The notes under the pieces: generated by a model
The model's database searches: none
Told to the model about the DNA's origin: nothing
What the model saw: only the letters and a program-made list of their open reading frames with translations
In this document: positions 11,145 through 22,985 of the stretch, in pieces
Layout of the letters: each line of letters starts with the position of its first letter
How positions within the stretch are numbered: position 1 is the first letter of the stretch
Program-made: the position numbers and the translations under genes
Assembly: GCA_030220185.1 (NCBI GenBank)
Contig: JASPKZ010007297.1
Location: forward strand, 248,001 to 312,000
Direction of reading: 5' to 3'
Length of the DNA: 64,000 nucleotides
Source of the DNA: Diploptera punctata
Lineage: Eukaryota; Arthropoda; Insecta; Blattodea; Blaberidae

Positions 11145-11398
11145 GTTCCAGTGCAGTCAACATAGAGTATGTACTAATTAACTGTACACATATAATTCAG
11201 AATTTCGGAAGTTACTATTTATTTTTGGGTTTTGCATTCTTTCACAGGGTAGAGTGCTTAAATTGCAATAGGTTCCAGTGCAGTCAACATAGAGTATGTA
11301 CTAATTAACTGTACACGTATAATTCAGAATTTCGGAAGTTACTATTTATTTTTGGGTGTTGCATTCTTTCACAGGGTAGAGTGCTTAAATTGCGTTAG
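11145..11398. repeat. Tandem duplication, two 127-bp units
   Basis: The unit starting GTTCCAGTGCAGTCAACATA is at 11145-11271 and repeated at 11272-11398 with only a few differences (for example ACACATATA versus ACACGTATA, GGGTTTTGC versus GGGTGTTGC). The near-identity implies a recent duplication. No coding content. Confidence 0.9.
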
Positions 11399-12649
11399 GT
11401 TAGCTTTTAGGTTCGTTAAATATAGTATATATGTTGGCTGCATCCTGTGATTCCATAGTACAAACCGCTTCGCGTTTTTTGGCGCATGCGCATCGTATAT
11501 GATTGGAAGATAGAATTTTTTTTTCGCGTCACATGTAAAACAATCCCCCTTACTTTATGTGTGTATATATATTGTGATTAATTTAGACTTGTAAAATTTG
11601 ATTTAATATAATATGACGCTGATAAATAACTCGTAGATTTTAAAATTGGCAGGTAAATGTTATTGTAATATTGTATTGCGAGATCATTCTTTGAACAAAG
11701 TCATTTACATGAAATATGTTTCCTGGATTCAAAGAGTTAGTATTATTGATACAGACTGTATGCATTCAGTGAAATGTCCAGCGTTCTGATATCTCTTTGA
11801 ACAGTGTCGGTATTGTATTCATCCTTCTAGTCGAGTAGTTTTCATATGAATACAGTCCAAGTAACTTACATTTCATGTCATTTCAGTGTTTTTCATCGTA
11901 TGTCACTTCGTAGCGTATAAAATTCTAATCAGAAAAAATAAGGAACACTGATTCAGCTCTACAAATATATAGTCACTCTATACTCTAAAAGTTTTAAATA
12001 TGCAGATATAACTAATAGAAAAAAACGAATGATATGCATCTTTTAGGCCTATATATATATGCTTCGGCTTAAAATTACTTAGATTGAAAATTATAAGCTA
12101 TAGGCAGAACAGACAAAATAAAAGTAAAGTATTTATTTTGGGAATTAATACACTGCGACTTACCAAATATGGCGATTCCGAGTCAATTTTTAATTTCGAA
12201 TTTCAGGTAAACCCACACTTCTAACGGCCATACGTCGTTGATTTTTGGCTAATACCTACCTTGGTTTATTTTAATATCATATATTGAGTTTCGTTGTTAA
12301 ACGTAAAAAATTGCGACCGCTAGAGCGATTTTTTATTTCTGTTTCACGTGGACTCCTACATCTAATGGTTTTACCGGATCCAATTGTGAATCTAAATTTC
12401 CAGGGACCCACTCAAACAAAAAAATTCGTCAAAATCGGTCCAGTCGTTTAGAAGGAGTTCATAAGCGATAGATTAATCCATTATAGTTAATTACTTTCTT
12501 TGTATTTTTTCTTAATTTATTTTTTTATATATAGTAGATTCGAGCTGTTATTCCTTTGTGCATACATTCCTTCATTAGTTTAATTTTATTGTATTATTAT
12601 ACATTGTTTTCATTATTGTTCAGTTTGACAGATGCTTAATTGTTTAGTA
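11399..12649. other. Unassigned DNA with a transposon-like tail at 12330-12480
   Basis: There is no supported gene. The segment near 12420-12465 (TCGTCAAAATCGGTCCAGTC, then GTTTAGAAGGAGTTCA) is of a kind I have seen repeated in insect genomes, probably the end of an unidentified mobile element. Confidence 0.4.
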
Positions 12650-13917
12650 TGTACTACTTTCAACTTCGTACAAAATTCTTACAAATATATTAGTAAGCAG
12701 ACTTACTCCCTATATTGATGACATTCTAGGAGATCATCAATGTGCATTTAGAAGAAACAGGTCTACAACAGATCAGATTTTTAGTATAAGACAGATTTTA
12801 GAAAAGAAATGGGAATATAATGGTACTGTACATCAACTATATGTAGACTTCAAAAAAAAAAAAAACATATGATTCAATTAAGAGGGAGAAGTTATATAAG
12901 TATCCTGTATCCTGCTGGAGTTCGGAATTCCTAAAAAGTTAGTTAGACTTATACGAATGTGTCTAAATGGCACAAAGAGTAGGGTGCGTGTAGGCAAACA
13001 GTTCTCGGACACTTTTGAAATTAATTTTGTACTAGAGCATGCCATTAAATCTTTAGAGAATGAGGAGGGCTTACAACTCCGATCCGATTCCAATTGAGGG
13101 TCTTTCCACTTTTCAGCGGTTGCCCTTTTACCAGCCGGCTGCTGGCCCTTCACATCCACATGTGTCAATCACAGAGGTAGATGATCAACAGCCAGTGTAG
13201 GGGTGACATGTGGTTAGCATGTCGAGTCCCCCAGCCGTTATAGCTGGTTCCTCAACCTACCAACCTGAAGCCGCTACTTATTGTAGCTACCCAATTGCCT
13301 CACGATGCTGGGTGGGCACCGGTCCCATACTGGCCGAAATACCATAAGAAAATTTCTTCCGCCATGGAGACTCGAACCAGCGCAAGTCCCTTAGCTCTGC
13401 GCCAAGGCTTCCTACCTTAACCGCTCGGCTACGGCACGGGACTTACAAGTCAATGGTATTAATAAGCTGTTAGTTTATGCTGATGATGTAGTATTATTGG
13501 CCGATAGCGGGGAGATACTAAAGGACAACACGCACACACTATTGAGTAACACTAAGAAATTAGGACTGGAAGTAAATATCAATAAAACTAAATATATGGT
13601 CACACGTAGAAATTCATTATATAATGGAAATGGACAGCAAGTAGCAAATGCGGGAAATTTTGGGGAAGTGGCTGAATTCAAATACCTAGGAACAATAATC
13701 ACAAATAGGAATGAGATGCACAAAGAAATTAAATATAGGCACAATTCTGGAAATGCGTGCTATTATGCATTGCAGAGACTCTTGAGGTCCCAACTCCTTT
13801 CAACAAACGTTAAACTGAAAATATATAAAACTATAATTCTACCAGTTTATATTATATGGGTGCGAAACATGGACTCTTACTTTAAGGGAGAAAAGGAGAT
13901 TTTCTGTGGCCAGACGT
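12650..13917 (+). mobile_element. LINE family A copy interrupted by a SINE
   Basis: RT text starts at SLLSTSYKIL-equivalent bases (12650), passes through the VDFKK region (12850, with a poly-A run) and the LNGTKSRVRV region, and has an internal deletion at about 13020. SINE family 3 interrupts it at 13080-13441. It resumes with NGINKLLVYADD text, and 13497-13919 stays open for 140 codons (NTKKLGLEVNINKTKYMVTR, EVAEFKYLGTIITNRNEMHK). It stops short at 13917, lacking the usual last ~380 bp and the (TAAG)n tail. Confidence 0.85.
13080..13441 (-). mobile_element. SINE family 3, full copy nested in LINE A
   Basis: On the minus strand the tRNA-like head reads GTGCCGTAGCCGAGCGGTTA (A box) and later GGTTCGAGTCTCC (B box). 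A body with ACACATGTGGATGTGAAGGG follows. It is flanked by CTTACAACTC (13070-13079) and CTTACAAGTC (13442-13451), a 10-bp duplication with one mismatch, and the LINE reads on across it. Confidence 0.85.
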
Positions 13918-15249
13918 AAATCTATATAAACCTATTTATCAAACATACTTTTTCACACAAACCATCACAAAAACATATGTACACAACCCAAAGAGGGTAA
14001 AAGATAAGTCCTATAGCAGGGAGATCAGAGTCAGACTTGTATCTCAATTACACACATACGATTTCGCCAATTTAAGGTTACGGTTATGGAATTGGTCTGA
14101 GTGATGAGTCCCAAACAGTAAAACTGAGATTACTTTACAAATTATGATATAATTTTTCTGGAATCTCTTTATTTCTTTAATGAAATAGCGCTTCTTCGAA
14201 TGCTTTCATTAGCAAGTGGTATGTTTCATTTTCTTTTATTGTAGTTCAAATACGTTATTATGTGGAACTTCATTTGTACTGATGTAGTCGGATCACAGAT
14301 ACTTGTAATGTTGCAACCATACATGTTCAGGACTATTGTTTATGTTTGCTGTATATTTCTCTTCTTTGTTTAAATTCTTCATGGTTTAATTTGCTGTATT
14401 TACATTTCCCATAGACTTTATGTTCAATGGCATTTATATACTTGTTTCAACTTTCATTATGTAGGCCTAATTTCCTAGTTTCCCTTTTTGTGATGGCATA
14501 TAATCTTTTTGTATTCCAGAATTATCTTTTTCTGTTTTTGTATTTAACCACTTTAGATATGATTCCTTCTTTTGTTTAATAATTCTGCAAATTCATCGTC
14601 AACAAAAAATATGTATTTAAAAAACAGAATTTCAAATCTGTCGAGAAGTATGTCTAGATTTATATTAGTCGAAAAGCATTACGTTATATTTAAAATGTAC
14701 TGTTGTAAATGTAGACAAGTTTTTTTTTTTTTTTTTTGGACGGTTAACATGTCGTTGGTGAGGTTAAGAGAAAATTATTATTAAATGCAGATAGAACTAA
14801 ATGTGTAAAACATAATTAGGCCGAATAATATTTACATCGGTAACCAAATATTAAATAAAGAATAACATAAAAATAAAGATATATTTATATTAAGTTTACT
14901 ACTTATTTAAATAGTTTGTGAAGAACTCCAGTGTCAACCGTCAAAGTAGGCTATATGATCCTACGGACTATTTAACTCATGACCCAAATGGGACTCAATG
15001 GTCAATCACGTTTCAATGATTTCTGTTTTGCAACCAATCAGAGTCGTGTTTCACGAAATATTTATCATTGATATAATTACCATATTAAAGAAGGCTCCTC
15101 CTTTTTAATATTCTGAACAGGTCTGACCATTATTTTGCAGTGACTGAGCCTATGAGAAATACGGCTACCAGATCGTATATATAGTGCATGTATGTCAACA
15201 CATGCCGCATGCGGGAGTTAATATAAAAACATTTGTAGCAATTGATTAT
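13918..15249. other. Unassigned AT-rich DNA
   Basis: No gene supported. A T17 run lies near 14720. The short frames here show no family features. Confidence 0.45.
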
Positions 15250-15441
15250 TCCGATTGCTCCGATTGAGGGTCTTTCCACTTTTCAGCGGTTGCCCTTTTA
15301 CCAGCCGGCTGCTGGCCCTTCACATCCACATGTGTCAATCACAGAGGTAGATGATCAACAGCCAGTGTAGGGGTGACATGTGGTTAGCATGTCGAGTCCC
15401 CCAGCCGTTATAGCTGGTTCCTCAACCTGGAGCCGCTACTT
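15250..15441 (-). mobile_element. SINE family 3, head-less copy
   Basis: It matches 13085-13275 closely but ends before the tRNA-like head, that is, it is 5'-truncated. The direct repeat ATTGATTAT (15241-15249 and 15442-15450) marks the insertion. Confidence 0.85.
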
Positions 15442-15450
15442 ATTGATTAT

Positions 15451-16525
15451 ACCACCAAAAAAAGAAACCACTGTTTGCACTTTCTTAAATATATTTTTTC
15501 CCAGGTAACAATCCAGAAAAATATAATTGTCATATTTACATCATACGACATCAGAAATGAATTAATATACAGTTTGATGTGTTTCATTTTTTCTCCACTA
15601 GAGAGCATTCTTACAATATTGCGTTCCTTTGGCAATAAATAGTATGATCTGGTTGCAGTGATAAACAAAAGAAGCAGATGAAGCGTACCTATCGCTTCTC
15701 ATTTGTTTTCAAACATCGCCGTTTACATTAAATATAACATAAATATCTTAAAATAACTATAGTTAAATAATGATTTGTGAGTAAACAGCTTAATTTTATT
15801 CGTTAAATAGTCCTAACAAATGCCAGTCTTGATTTTCAAATTCTCTAGATAAATTCACTCCTCACTTCGTGAGTCGTGAATTTATCAATAATTTGGAAAT
15901 CACTCGTGGCATTACTTACGAATAATAAATTGAGTCTAGGCATCCTAGTAATAACATAGTGGAAGTGATAAATATAAGCCTAAAAGCCGCTTATTGATCA
16001 ATAAATAACTGAAAGTGATAATACAGATTTCATACGTCGAATATGTATTTCACATTGACATACTAATAAGTAAAAATAGTTAAAAATGAACAGTTTTTGT
16101 GAGTTTATATTCATAAAATATAACAACTTTGTATTTGCCTGAGAAGACAGTCTTGCACTACCCTGAGAGTGAACTTATTGCCCTTTCCTTTATCTAAAAA
16201 TGCTACTTGTGTTAAAATGCTAGAATAATTCTTACACATAACGCACTATTTTTTTATTGTTTGAAATTCCCAATCTATTAAAAAATATCCGGTTTAATTT
16301 TTCTATGATCATCTATATTTTTATTATTTTTATCGCTCAGACGTTTCGACTTTTTGCTTTTAACCACTAACTTGCCGGCGCGGTTCTGTGAACCAGGAGA
16401 TTCATGGCTGCTCGGACATACTTCCATATACTGAAAATTGTATATTCTATACAATTTCTGTATACTCCCCTATACTGAGAATATTTTCCATACAATTTCT
16501 GTACAATTTACTTACCTCAAAACAT
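15451..16525. other. Unassigned AT-rich DNA
   Basis: No supported gene. 15840-15900 contains a small hairpin-like segment (AAATTCACTCCTCACTTCGT and GAGTCGTGAATTTATC), which may belong to an unknown mobile element. Confidence 0.4.
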
Positions 16526-16700
16526 GGTTAATGTTATTATCCCACTTTATTCTTGGCCAACCTATTGGACACTTTCCCTCTGGTTTTCGTACAAGAAGTT
16601 CCGCTGTCACTTTTTCATTCCTCATTCGTGCCACGTGCCTTACCCATTGCTGTCTACAAGCCTTAAATGTTCTTATTATGTTTAGTTTCCTATAAATATC
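16526..16700 (-). mobile_element. LINE family A, internal fragment
   Basis: GGTTAATGTTATTATCCCAC to TTTAGTTTCCTATAAAT equals the minus-strand part of the LINE encoding the GHVARM...GKPEGKRP...RMRWENN region. It is degraded and both ends are lost. Confidence 0.7.
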
Positions 16701-17099
16701 AGTAACTCACAGAAAATTGCATTTTCATTATGTTTTGAAGTTTCCATTTTCATGAATTTCCTTTTAGAAATCGTTTATAACGACAATAACTTGCATAATG
16801 TTTAGAAAATTAATTTTATATCAGTTTTTATGTAGGTAAAATTACAGTTGTTTTTATGCCTCCATAGGTGGTGGATAGGGGAATGCTTCCCAGATATGGG
16901 GGGGGGGGGGTGGAATCGGGGAAATGAAATATCTGAGGCGAACCAAAACTAACAACAGCTACTGCCTTGTAGTTCAGTTTGATTCACTAAAGACTAGAGG
17001 AAGACAACCTTGATTACAAATTACCTGATCCTCCAGGTTGGGGGTTGTAGCAATGAGCCAGCTCCTCCTTTTACTGAAAAATGTACAATGCTAAAAAAA

Positions 17100-17325
17100 C
17101 CAAATGAGAACAATTACGTTTGAAATGATATGGACACCTCATAAGAATGGAAGAAGGGAGAATACCAAAGAAGATCCTTAATTGGAAAGCTAACGGAAGA
17201 AATGGAAGAGCCAGGCCTAGAGAATGATGCATGAATGGAGTGAAGAGAAGTATGGATGCTAGAGATCTGAGGGAAGAAGATGCTTTAGACAGGAACCTCT
17301 GGCGACAAATCACTTTGGGTTGAAG
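17100..17325 (+). mobile_element. LINE 3' fragment, separate family
   Basis: A plus-strand frame gives YGHLIRMEEGRIPKKILNWK, then a proline/arginine segment and RDLREEDALDRNLWRQITLG followed by a stop. This is the usual C-terminal tail of RTE/CR1-type LINE proteins and differs from family A. It is 5'-truncated. Confidence 0.7.
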
Positions 17326-18106
17326 GAGAATCACTGTATTGTGGAATATTCCTTAAAAAATTATCGTTGTTTTTATATTTCATGGATTAACTTTATGGGA
17401 CCTAACTCTACGAAACAAATTTATTTAAATAAAATTACTTTTATGATTATTAATAATTGTACCTCAAAAGGTTATTAACATATTATATTAATACCCACAT
17501 ACATGCAAGATATTAGAATTGAACTGTTGATCCCATACAAAATGTTTGACTCATCAAAGAACCTTGGGATATTCCAAACAAATATTTGGAAATATTTATG
17601 ATTACGATAGCTCAACTTCCGACTTGGTGACTAGTTCCTATAGAGGAAGAGAGGCAGAGAAAAATATAACAAACTTTTAAATAGGATTACAACGTAAATT
17701 TTATTCTTTATTAGCGTTCGATTTATGGCATTCTTCCCCATATCTATATTGCATGAAATTAAGAAAAATGTGGAATATCGAGAGATTGAATCTGTTTCTT
17801 GACTTAAACAACGATTTCGCGTCTATAATAGCCTATATTTATTTCCTATGAGACGTATAACTGATGTATTTGTCATCTCATGACTCATGTGTTTTCTATG
17901 CAAATCATTGACATCATTTAAATAAATGCTACTATCTTGGCATTCGTAATTAATGTGTAAGTTCGACCTTTGCTTCCTAACATCTCTGACCCGTAGTTTT
18001 GCAAAGTGCATGGAATGATTCCTATCATTACTCCTCGGCCAGTCAGTATATTGATATAATGACAGTTTATTGATTTAATTTTAATAATTTCCGAAATTAT
18101 CGATTG
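17326..18106. other. Unassigned AT-rich DNA
   Basis: Nothing recognised. The stretch contains only short frames without features. Confidence 0.4.
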
Positions 18107-18370
18107 TCCACCGCTGCGGTCTCCAGATAACGGGCCTCGAACGGAACAGGCTCTGGTTCGATTCCCATCGGGACCAATTTCCTGGGTGAGTGGCTTTTCC
18201 TCTCCTGTAATACAACACCCAAATAATCCCCGGATAACATTTGGTTATCATAATCATTCAATCATATTCGCCTTGTTTTAGTATGACTGTTTGAGCGAAT
18301 AATGTGTAGGCCTATGTCTTAAATGTTCGTGTTATCTCGGAGATGTACGAGGCTCTGCATCTCCGTGTGG
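18107..18370 (+). mobile_element. tRNA-derived SINE related to family 2, with poly-A tail
   Basis: It begins GTCCACCGCTGCGGTCTCCA like family 2. A B-box-like GGTTCGATTCCC is at about 18154. The body diverges from family 2 and ends with CTCCGTGTGGAC followed by A9. It is probably a distinct subfamily. Confidence 0.65.
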
Positions 18371-18493
18371 ACAAAAAAAAAATGTAGTATATTTATGTGG
18401 TATAGAGTTTAAAAATTATATCCTAACAGATCGTGTCCTTTAAGACCCGGGAGCCGGGGACGTAAAAATACCTACGAAGAGAAAGTTTAAACT

Positions 18494-18778
18494 TTCCTGG
18501 CGCGACAGGCCTAGAAGGCCCTTAGCCTACCAGCCGGCTGCTGACCTCACATCCACATGTATCAATCACAGAGATAGACGATCATATAGTCAGTGTAGGA
18601 GTGACGTGTGGTCAGCATGTCGAGTCCTCCAGCCGTTATAGCTGATTTTCTCAACCTGGAGCCGCTACTTGTTGTAGCTACCCAAATGCCTCACGATGCT
18701 GGCCGAAATACCATGAGAAAATTTCTTTCCCCATGGAGACTCGAATCAGCGCAAGTCCCGTAGCTCTGCGCCGGGACT
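18494..18778 (-). mobile_element. SINE family 3 copy with exact 12-bp TSD
   Basis: It matches the family 3 body from CAGCCGGCTGCTGACC to AGCTCTGCGCCGGGAC, but most of the tRNA-like head is absent. AAAGTTTAAACT flanks it at 18482-18493 and 18779-18790. Confidence 0.85.
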
Positions 18779-18859
18779 AAAGTTTAAACTAAGGAAATAA
18801 AAAAAAGGAAGAATGACATTTTCAATTTATGTGTCCTAGCAAAGAAATTACAAACTAGC

Positions 18860-19640
18860 ATTTGTATTGACGTATGGACGTAGCGAAGAATTATGAAGTT
18901 CCAAGAGTGGATTTAACTCAAGCAGATTTAATTAAGCATTCGGGCCAAGGATATAAACAATTGTTAAAACAAACGAATTGTGAAAATATGGAATGAAGAG
19001 ACAATGCCGGTGTATTGGAACCTGAGTATTATATGTCCCATACTTTAAAAAAAGTAATGTGATGTATGCTCTAATTCATCATCATCATCATCATCTGCAT
19101 TCATGGATTAGGTCTGTTGACCCGTTCCGATTTCAGCCCATCTCTTTCTAGGTCTGCCCACATCTCGGGTGCCTTTAGGTTTGTATTTTGTTATTTGTTT
19201 TGGATATCTATCTTCATTCATTCTGTCTATGTGTTGCTTCCATTTTTGTCTATATGTATCAATTTTATCAGTCATTGCAAATATTTCAAGTTCCTGTCTT
19301 ATTTCTGTGTTCTTGATTCTGTCTTCCTTAGTGCACCCTTTAACAGATCTCAAAAATTTCATTTCTGCCGCCGTTATCCTACTTAGATCTTCTTTTTAAT
19401 TACATAAGTGAATTAATCTGTTAAGCATGCTTTATAGTATAAGATTTCTAATATTTTGCTTAAGACATTTGCCTCTTTTGTAGAAAGCATTGTTGGTGAT
19501 TATCAGTGCGGATTCTGGCAGGACCGGTTCACGGTTGATGGTGTACAATATTCGTCGAATACTTCACAAAGGTTTACCTAATGAATTTGCCATTGATAAA
19601 AATAATCATCTTATAGATTTCAAAGCAGCGTAAGATAACA
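18860..19640 (+). mobile_element. LINE reverse transcriptase fragment, split by another LINE
   Basis: The plus strand encodes a decayed NEETMPVYWNLSIICPI segment up to 19070 and, from about 19400, the continuation (VIISADSGRTGSRLMVYNIR then LIDFKAA). These correspond to RT motifs around DYQCGFR and the DFKAAYD active-site region. Between them lies an oppositely oriented LINE 3' end (19077-19395). Many stops are present. Confidence 0.6.
19077..19395 (-). mobile_element. LINE family B, 3' end nested in another LINE
   Basis: The minus-strand frame 19362-19108 encodes MKFLRSVKGCTKEDRIKNTE, KWKQHIDRMNEDRYPKQIT and GRPRKRWAE, a LINE C-terminal tail. Its 3' end reads AGACCTAATCCATGAATGC then (GATGAT)n, which is the family B end also seen at 25445-25822 and 2058-2100. 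Confidence 0.8.
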
Positions 19641-19654
19641 TAGATACTTCTCAT

Positions 19655-19775
19655 ATTATAATGACATTATGAAAAGAAAAATTAAGGTCTGAACCAGGAA
19701 TCGAACCGTGGACCTCTAGTTCTCCGTATTAGTGTGCAGCCCACTACACCATTCTAGACTTGGCACAAACATTAA
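19655..19775 (-). mobile_element. tRNA-like SINE fragment (family 4)
   Basis: The minus strand has an A-box-like AATGGTGTAGTGGGCTGCAC and the B-box text CGGTTCGATTCCTGGTTC. The tail TTAATTTTTCTTTTCATAA repeats in the palindromic copies at 19990-20080. Confidence 0.55.
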
Positions 19776-19870
19776 CAATTCTTTCCACATATATAAATCT
19801 ATAATTCTCGTTTCGTCCGCTGCCAGGTAGGTATCACTACCATCGCCAACGGCCGGCTTTGTTTAGAAGT

Positions 19871-20170
19871 ATCTACAGTTGAGAATTTTTCACCACCAGT
19901 AAACGATGTTATTTAACATTTTCCAATACTGTTATTTTAACACATTTCTATTAATGGATCATATAATAATATTATAATGATATTGTGAAAAAAAAATGTC
20001 TGAGCCAGGAATCGAGGAACTAGAGGTCAGCGGTTCGATTCTTGGTTCAGGCATTAATTTTTCTCTTCACAATATCATTATAATATTATAATATGATCCA
20101 TTATTGGAACTGTGTTAAAATAACAGTATTGGAAAATGTTAAATAGATACCGTACTTCTCAACTGTATAT
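19871..20170. repeat. Large imperfect palindrome (~140-bp arms)
   Basis: The left arm (19871-20014) and right arm (20035-20170) are inverted copies sharing TTTAACATTTTCCAATACTG, CTGTTATTTTAACACA, the ATTATAATATTATAATGATA-type run and CTGAGCCAGGAATCGA/TCGATTCTTGGTTCAG. The centre holds the tRNA-like B box of SINE family 4. It could fold into a long hairpin. Confidence 0.8.
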
Positions 20171-20489
20171 GGTAATGCAGTAATTCCAAATCCCAATCAG
20201 ACTTATTATTTTGGTTAAAGTCATAATTTGTAATACTAGAGGAGAACTAAAGTCCAAAATATGACAGACAACATCTCAGTTAAAAATGTCGTTAGATGGG
20301 GGGGGCGCTCTTGCATGTTCACTCATTTAGATTGCCTTGGAAAATGTTATGAGAGTATGAGAGATGATGATCTCAGCATAAAAGCATTTGTTTTCTACAA
20401 AGAGTTCAAATTATCGTAGACCTATATGCTGATAACTATGGCTAGGATTTTTATGTAATAAAATATAAGATTGCAATGCAGATAGTATG

Positions 20490-20992
20490 CACCGTGTCCC
20501 ATTCAAATCTCCCACATTTTAATTATCATAACTCTCAAAGTATGCCGAATTATGAAATCAGGTTGGTATTAAAAGAAAGATAAACTCAACTAATTTTTGT
20601 TTTCATTGTTGCAGTTAATTCATTTGTCACATGTTGGACAACAATGACATAAAACACGTTCGCCAGACATCAATTCACTGGACTTCTTCCTCTGGGGGTA
20701 TGTGAAAGACCGTGTGTTGACGACTCCAGTATAAGATCTTCATGATTTACGAACCCGTACCCTTGACACAATTGCAACAGTAACAATGGACATGTTGGAC
20801 AGAACGTGGCACGAAATCGAATATAGACTTGATATTGTTCGTGCTACTAATGGTGTTTTAGTGTGTGGCAATGTGTGGCAATGAAAATTCCTTGAGCTTC
20901 TGTTTCATTTAATACTGACTTCATTTCATAATTCCGCATACTTTGTTAGTTATGATCAATTAAAATGTGAGAGGTTTGAATGGGACATCCTG
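20490..20992 (+). mobile_element. IS630/mariner-like element, internally deleted
   Basis: Terminal inverted repeats (left GTGTCCCATTCAAATCTCCC, right end as its inverse, with about 80 bp matching) surround a plus-strand transposase remnant. The remnant encodes SPDINSLDFFLWGYVKDRVL, then TMDMLDRTWHEIEYRLDIV, the last catalytic region of the transposase. The rest of the gene is deleted and there is an in-frame stop. Confidence 0.75.
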
Positions 20993-21174
20993 TATATTAT
21001 TCAACTGTTCGTGTGTGAAACCAAACAAAAGACAGTCAGAAGTCCAACTTCTCATTATATTATTCAACTGTTTGTGTATGAAAACAAAACAAAAGACAGT
21101 CAGAACTCTAACTTATCATTATACTATGTTGCAATCTTAACTTTTGGTACATAAAACCTCTAGCCCTTTTGATA

Positions 21175-21226
<52 letters not shown>
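21175..21226. repeat. (AC)n(AT)n microsatellite
   Basis: A dinucleotide tract of about 12 AC units followed by about 13 AT units. No coding role. Confidence 0.95.
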
Positions 21227-21374
21227 TACAGGAAAACTAGGAGACTATGAAGCTCGAATTTAATAATTTGCATCAAGCAGCAAAAATAAAATGCATTTAC
21301 GTAGATACTGTCTCATAAGTAATATTTTTTTTAACATTTTATGTTGATTTTCTTTCTGACAAGAAGTTAAACTT

Positions 21375-21790
21375 CTCTTTCAAATTGGATATAATCAGAT
21401 TCCATGGTCTTGAGTCATCTTTCAGCGACGGTACCAATCTCTGGTTTTTTAGTGCAAATAATTTGTTGAGATTCGATTCCACAGCTTCAATGTTTTGGAA
21501 ATTTCATGCAAGAAATGTGCAAAATAGCCCATGGATCGAAACAGAAGGTGCAGTATCTGGGTTATATGCTGGGTGTGGTAGCATTTCTATTCCTTCGGAT
21601 TTCTGAATTGTTGTCATGGTTGTTCGTGCAATATGGCGCTAGGATAAGTTTGAGCCCGTGATCGTCGAAGTTTCATGAACTCATTCCAGTTGTTGAGATT
21701 GAAGATGGGCATCGACTAAACGCCGCGCCTTTTGGAACAAGCCCTCAATGAATCAGACCTTCAAAATTCCGCCAGATACACAACGGTACA
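21375..21790 (-). mobile_element. mariner transposase remnant
   Basis: The minus strand encodes HIARTTMTTIQKSEGIEMLP, HPAYNPDTAPS, then FQNIEAVESNLNKLFALK. These match the mariner HDNARPH...LPHPPYSPDLAPSD...FNSLEEV region (a D34D family). Stops and frameshifts occur throughout, and no TIRs were identified. Confidence 0.72.
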
Positions 21791-21889
21791 TTGCAAATCG
21801 ATATTACTTAAGAGGCAACTTAATACGTTAATGAAAATAATACTAAATACATGCCAGCCACCAGGAAATATAGTACTAAATTATTCCAC

Positions 21890-22215
21890 TTGTTTACAAA
21901 TTGGACAATAAATTTGAAATAGTAAGTAGTTTTACATATATGAAATCTGAGGTAAATTGTAAGAATAACATTACAGTTGAGGTCCAAAAGCGCATTATGA
22001 CTGGAAATAAATGTTTTGCTGATCTTAGAAAACTGTTTAGGTCTCATTTGTCAATTAATATCTAGAAACACCAAAGTCACGATATGTACAGTTCTTGTGA
22101 AGCCAATAGTAACATATGGCTCTGAAATCTATACCATTGTGAAATCTAATGAGCAATCCTTGAGATTAGCATAACTAGAGAGAAGCATATGCATATTAGC
22201 CGCGATTTGAACCAA
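21890..22215 (+). mobile_element. LINE fragment, RT thumb region
   Basis: A plus-strand frame gives EVQKRIMTGNKCFADLRKLF and, after a shift, ISRNTKVTICTVLVKPIVTY followed by GSEIYTIVKSNEQSLRL. This is the YKT...PVLTYGSETW region of RTE-like LINEs. It is broken by stops. Confidence 0.7.
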
Positions 22216-22262
22216 ATTCCTCCAGCTTTACGCTCTAGTGCTCTATCTCTGAGCTACATAGT
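22198..22262 (-). other. tRNA-like sequence, probably a SINE head
   Basis: The minus strand reads TGTAGCTCAGAGATAGAGCA (A-box type) and, about 30 bp on, TTTGGTTCAAATCGCG (B-box type). The stems do not pair well enough for a functional tRNA. Confidence 0.4.
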
Positions 22263-22819
22263 CCCTTTAGCAAGGAAACTTGCGTCCATACAACTAAATG
22301 GGAGTGCTTCTACTATGAGAAGTCATTATGTATGATGGAGTTTCGCTGAAAATCAGCTAATCACGTACGTTGTATGGATATTAACTATTTTAACTGTTTT
22401 TTTTTTTCTCTAGTTATATAACACTCCCATTAAGTATTGTAAATACTAGTTTCACTGATTAGGAGGATTAAAATAAAGGGAAAATTGGCGCTTTCTCTGG
22501 GAGTTGCTTCTAAGTAACTTGAAGATAAAACGCTATTTTAAACATTGCCTATATACAGGTTGTCTTGAAACATTAATTTTAGTATAGGCCTATGATCCTT
22601 GGGATAGTTTGGGTGGAGAGTACTTGGATCCACATGTGGTGCTGTAGAAGGAAACGATATCTGGAGAAAGCTACAATTTAGAATTATATAAAGTATGTAA
22701 TTAATTTTATGTGGAGAAATATATTAAAAAATATATTGGTTAAGGTCGGATATGTTATACGCATTAATAATAAATAGAATTATCCAAAGATTTTATAATG
22801 CACAACCTTAGCTAACTTG
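22263..22819. other. Unassigned DNA
   Basis: No gene or known repeat recognised. Confidence 0.4.
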
Positions 22820-22985
22820 GAAAGTAGGAAGACGTAAGTCAAAATGGGAGAACGACATAAGTTAGGATATTAAGAATAAAAAAACTGCAAAACTTAAACA
22901 AAAGGAATAAAAAACAAGTTTGGCAGAGAGCTTCTTAAGAAGCCAAGGCACACAATAAGTCGTTCCAATCATCATCATCAGCAGC
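22820..22985 (+). mobile_element. LINE 3' end, separate family with (ATC)n/(AGC)n tail
   Basis: The plus-strand text GGAAGACGTAAGTCAAAATG, then GGCAGAGAGCTTCT and CCAAGGCACACAATAAGTCG followed by trinucleotide repeats, reads as GRRKSKWEN-like and AKAHNKS residues. That is a common C-terminus plus tail of RTE-type LINEs. Confidence 0.55.

Noticed and set aside
21385..21606. 73-codon plus-strand frame
   Set aside because: Antisense to a mariner transposase remnant that gives recognisable motifs on the minus strand.
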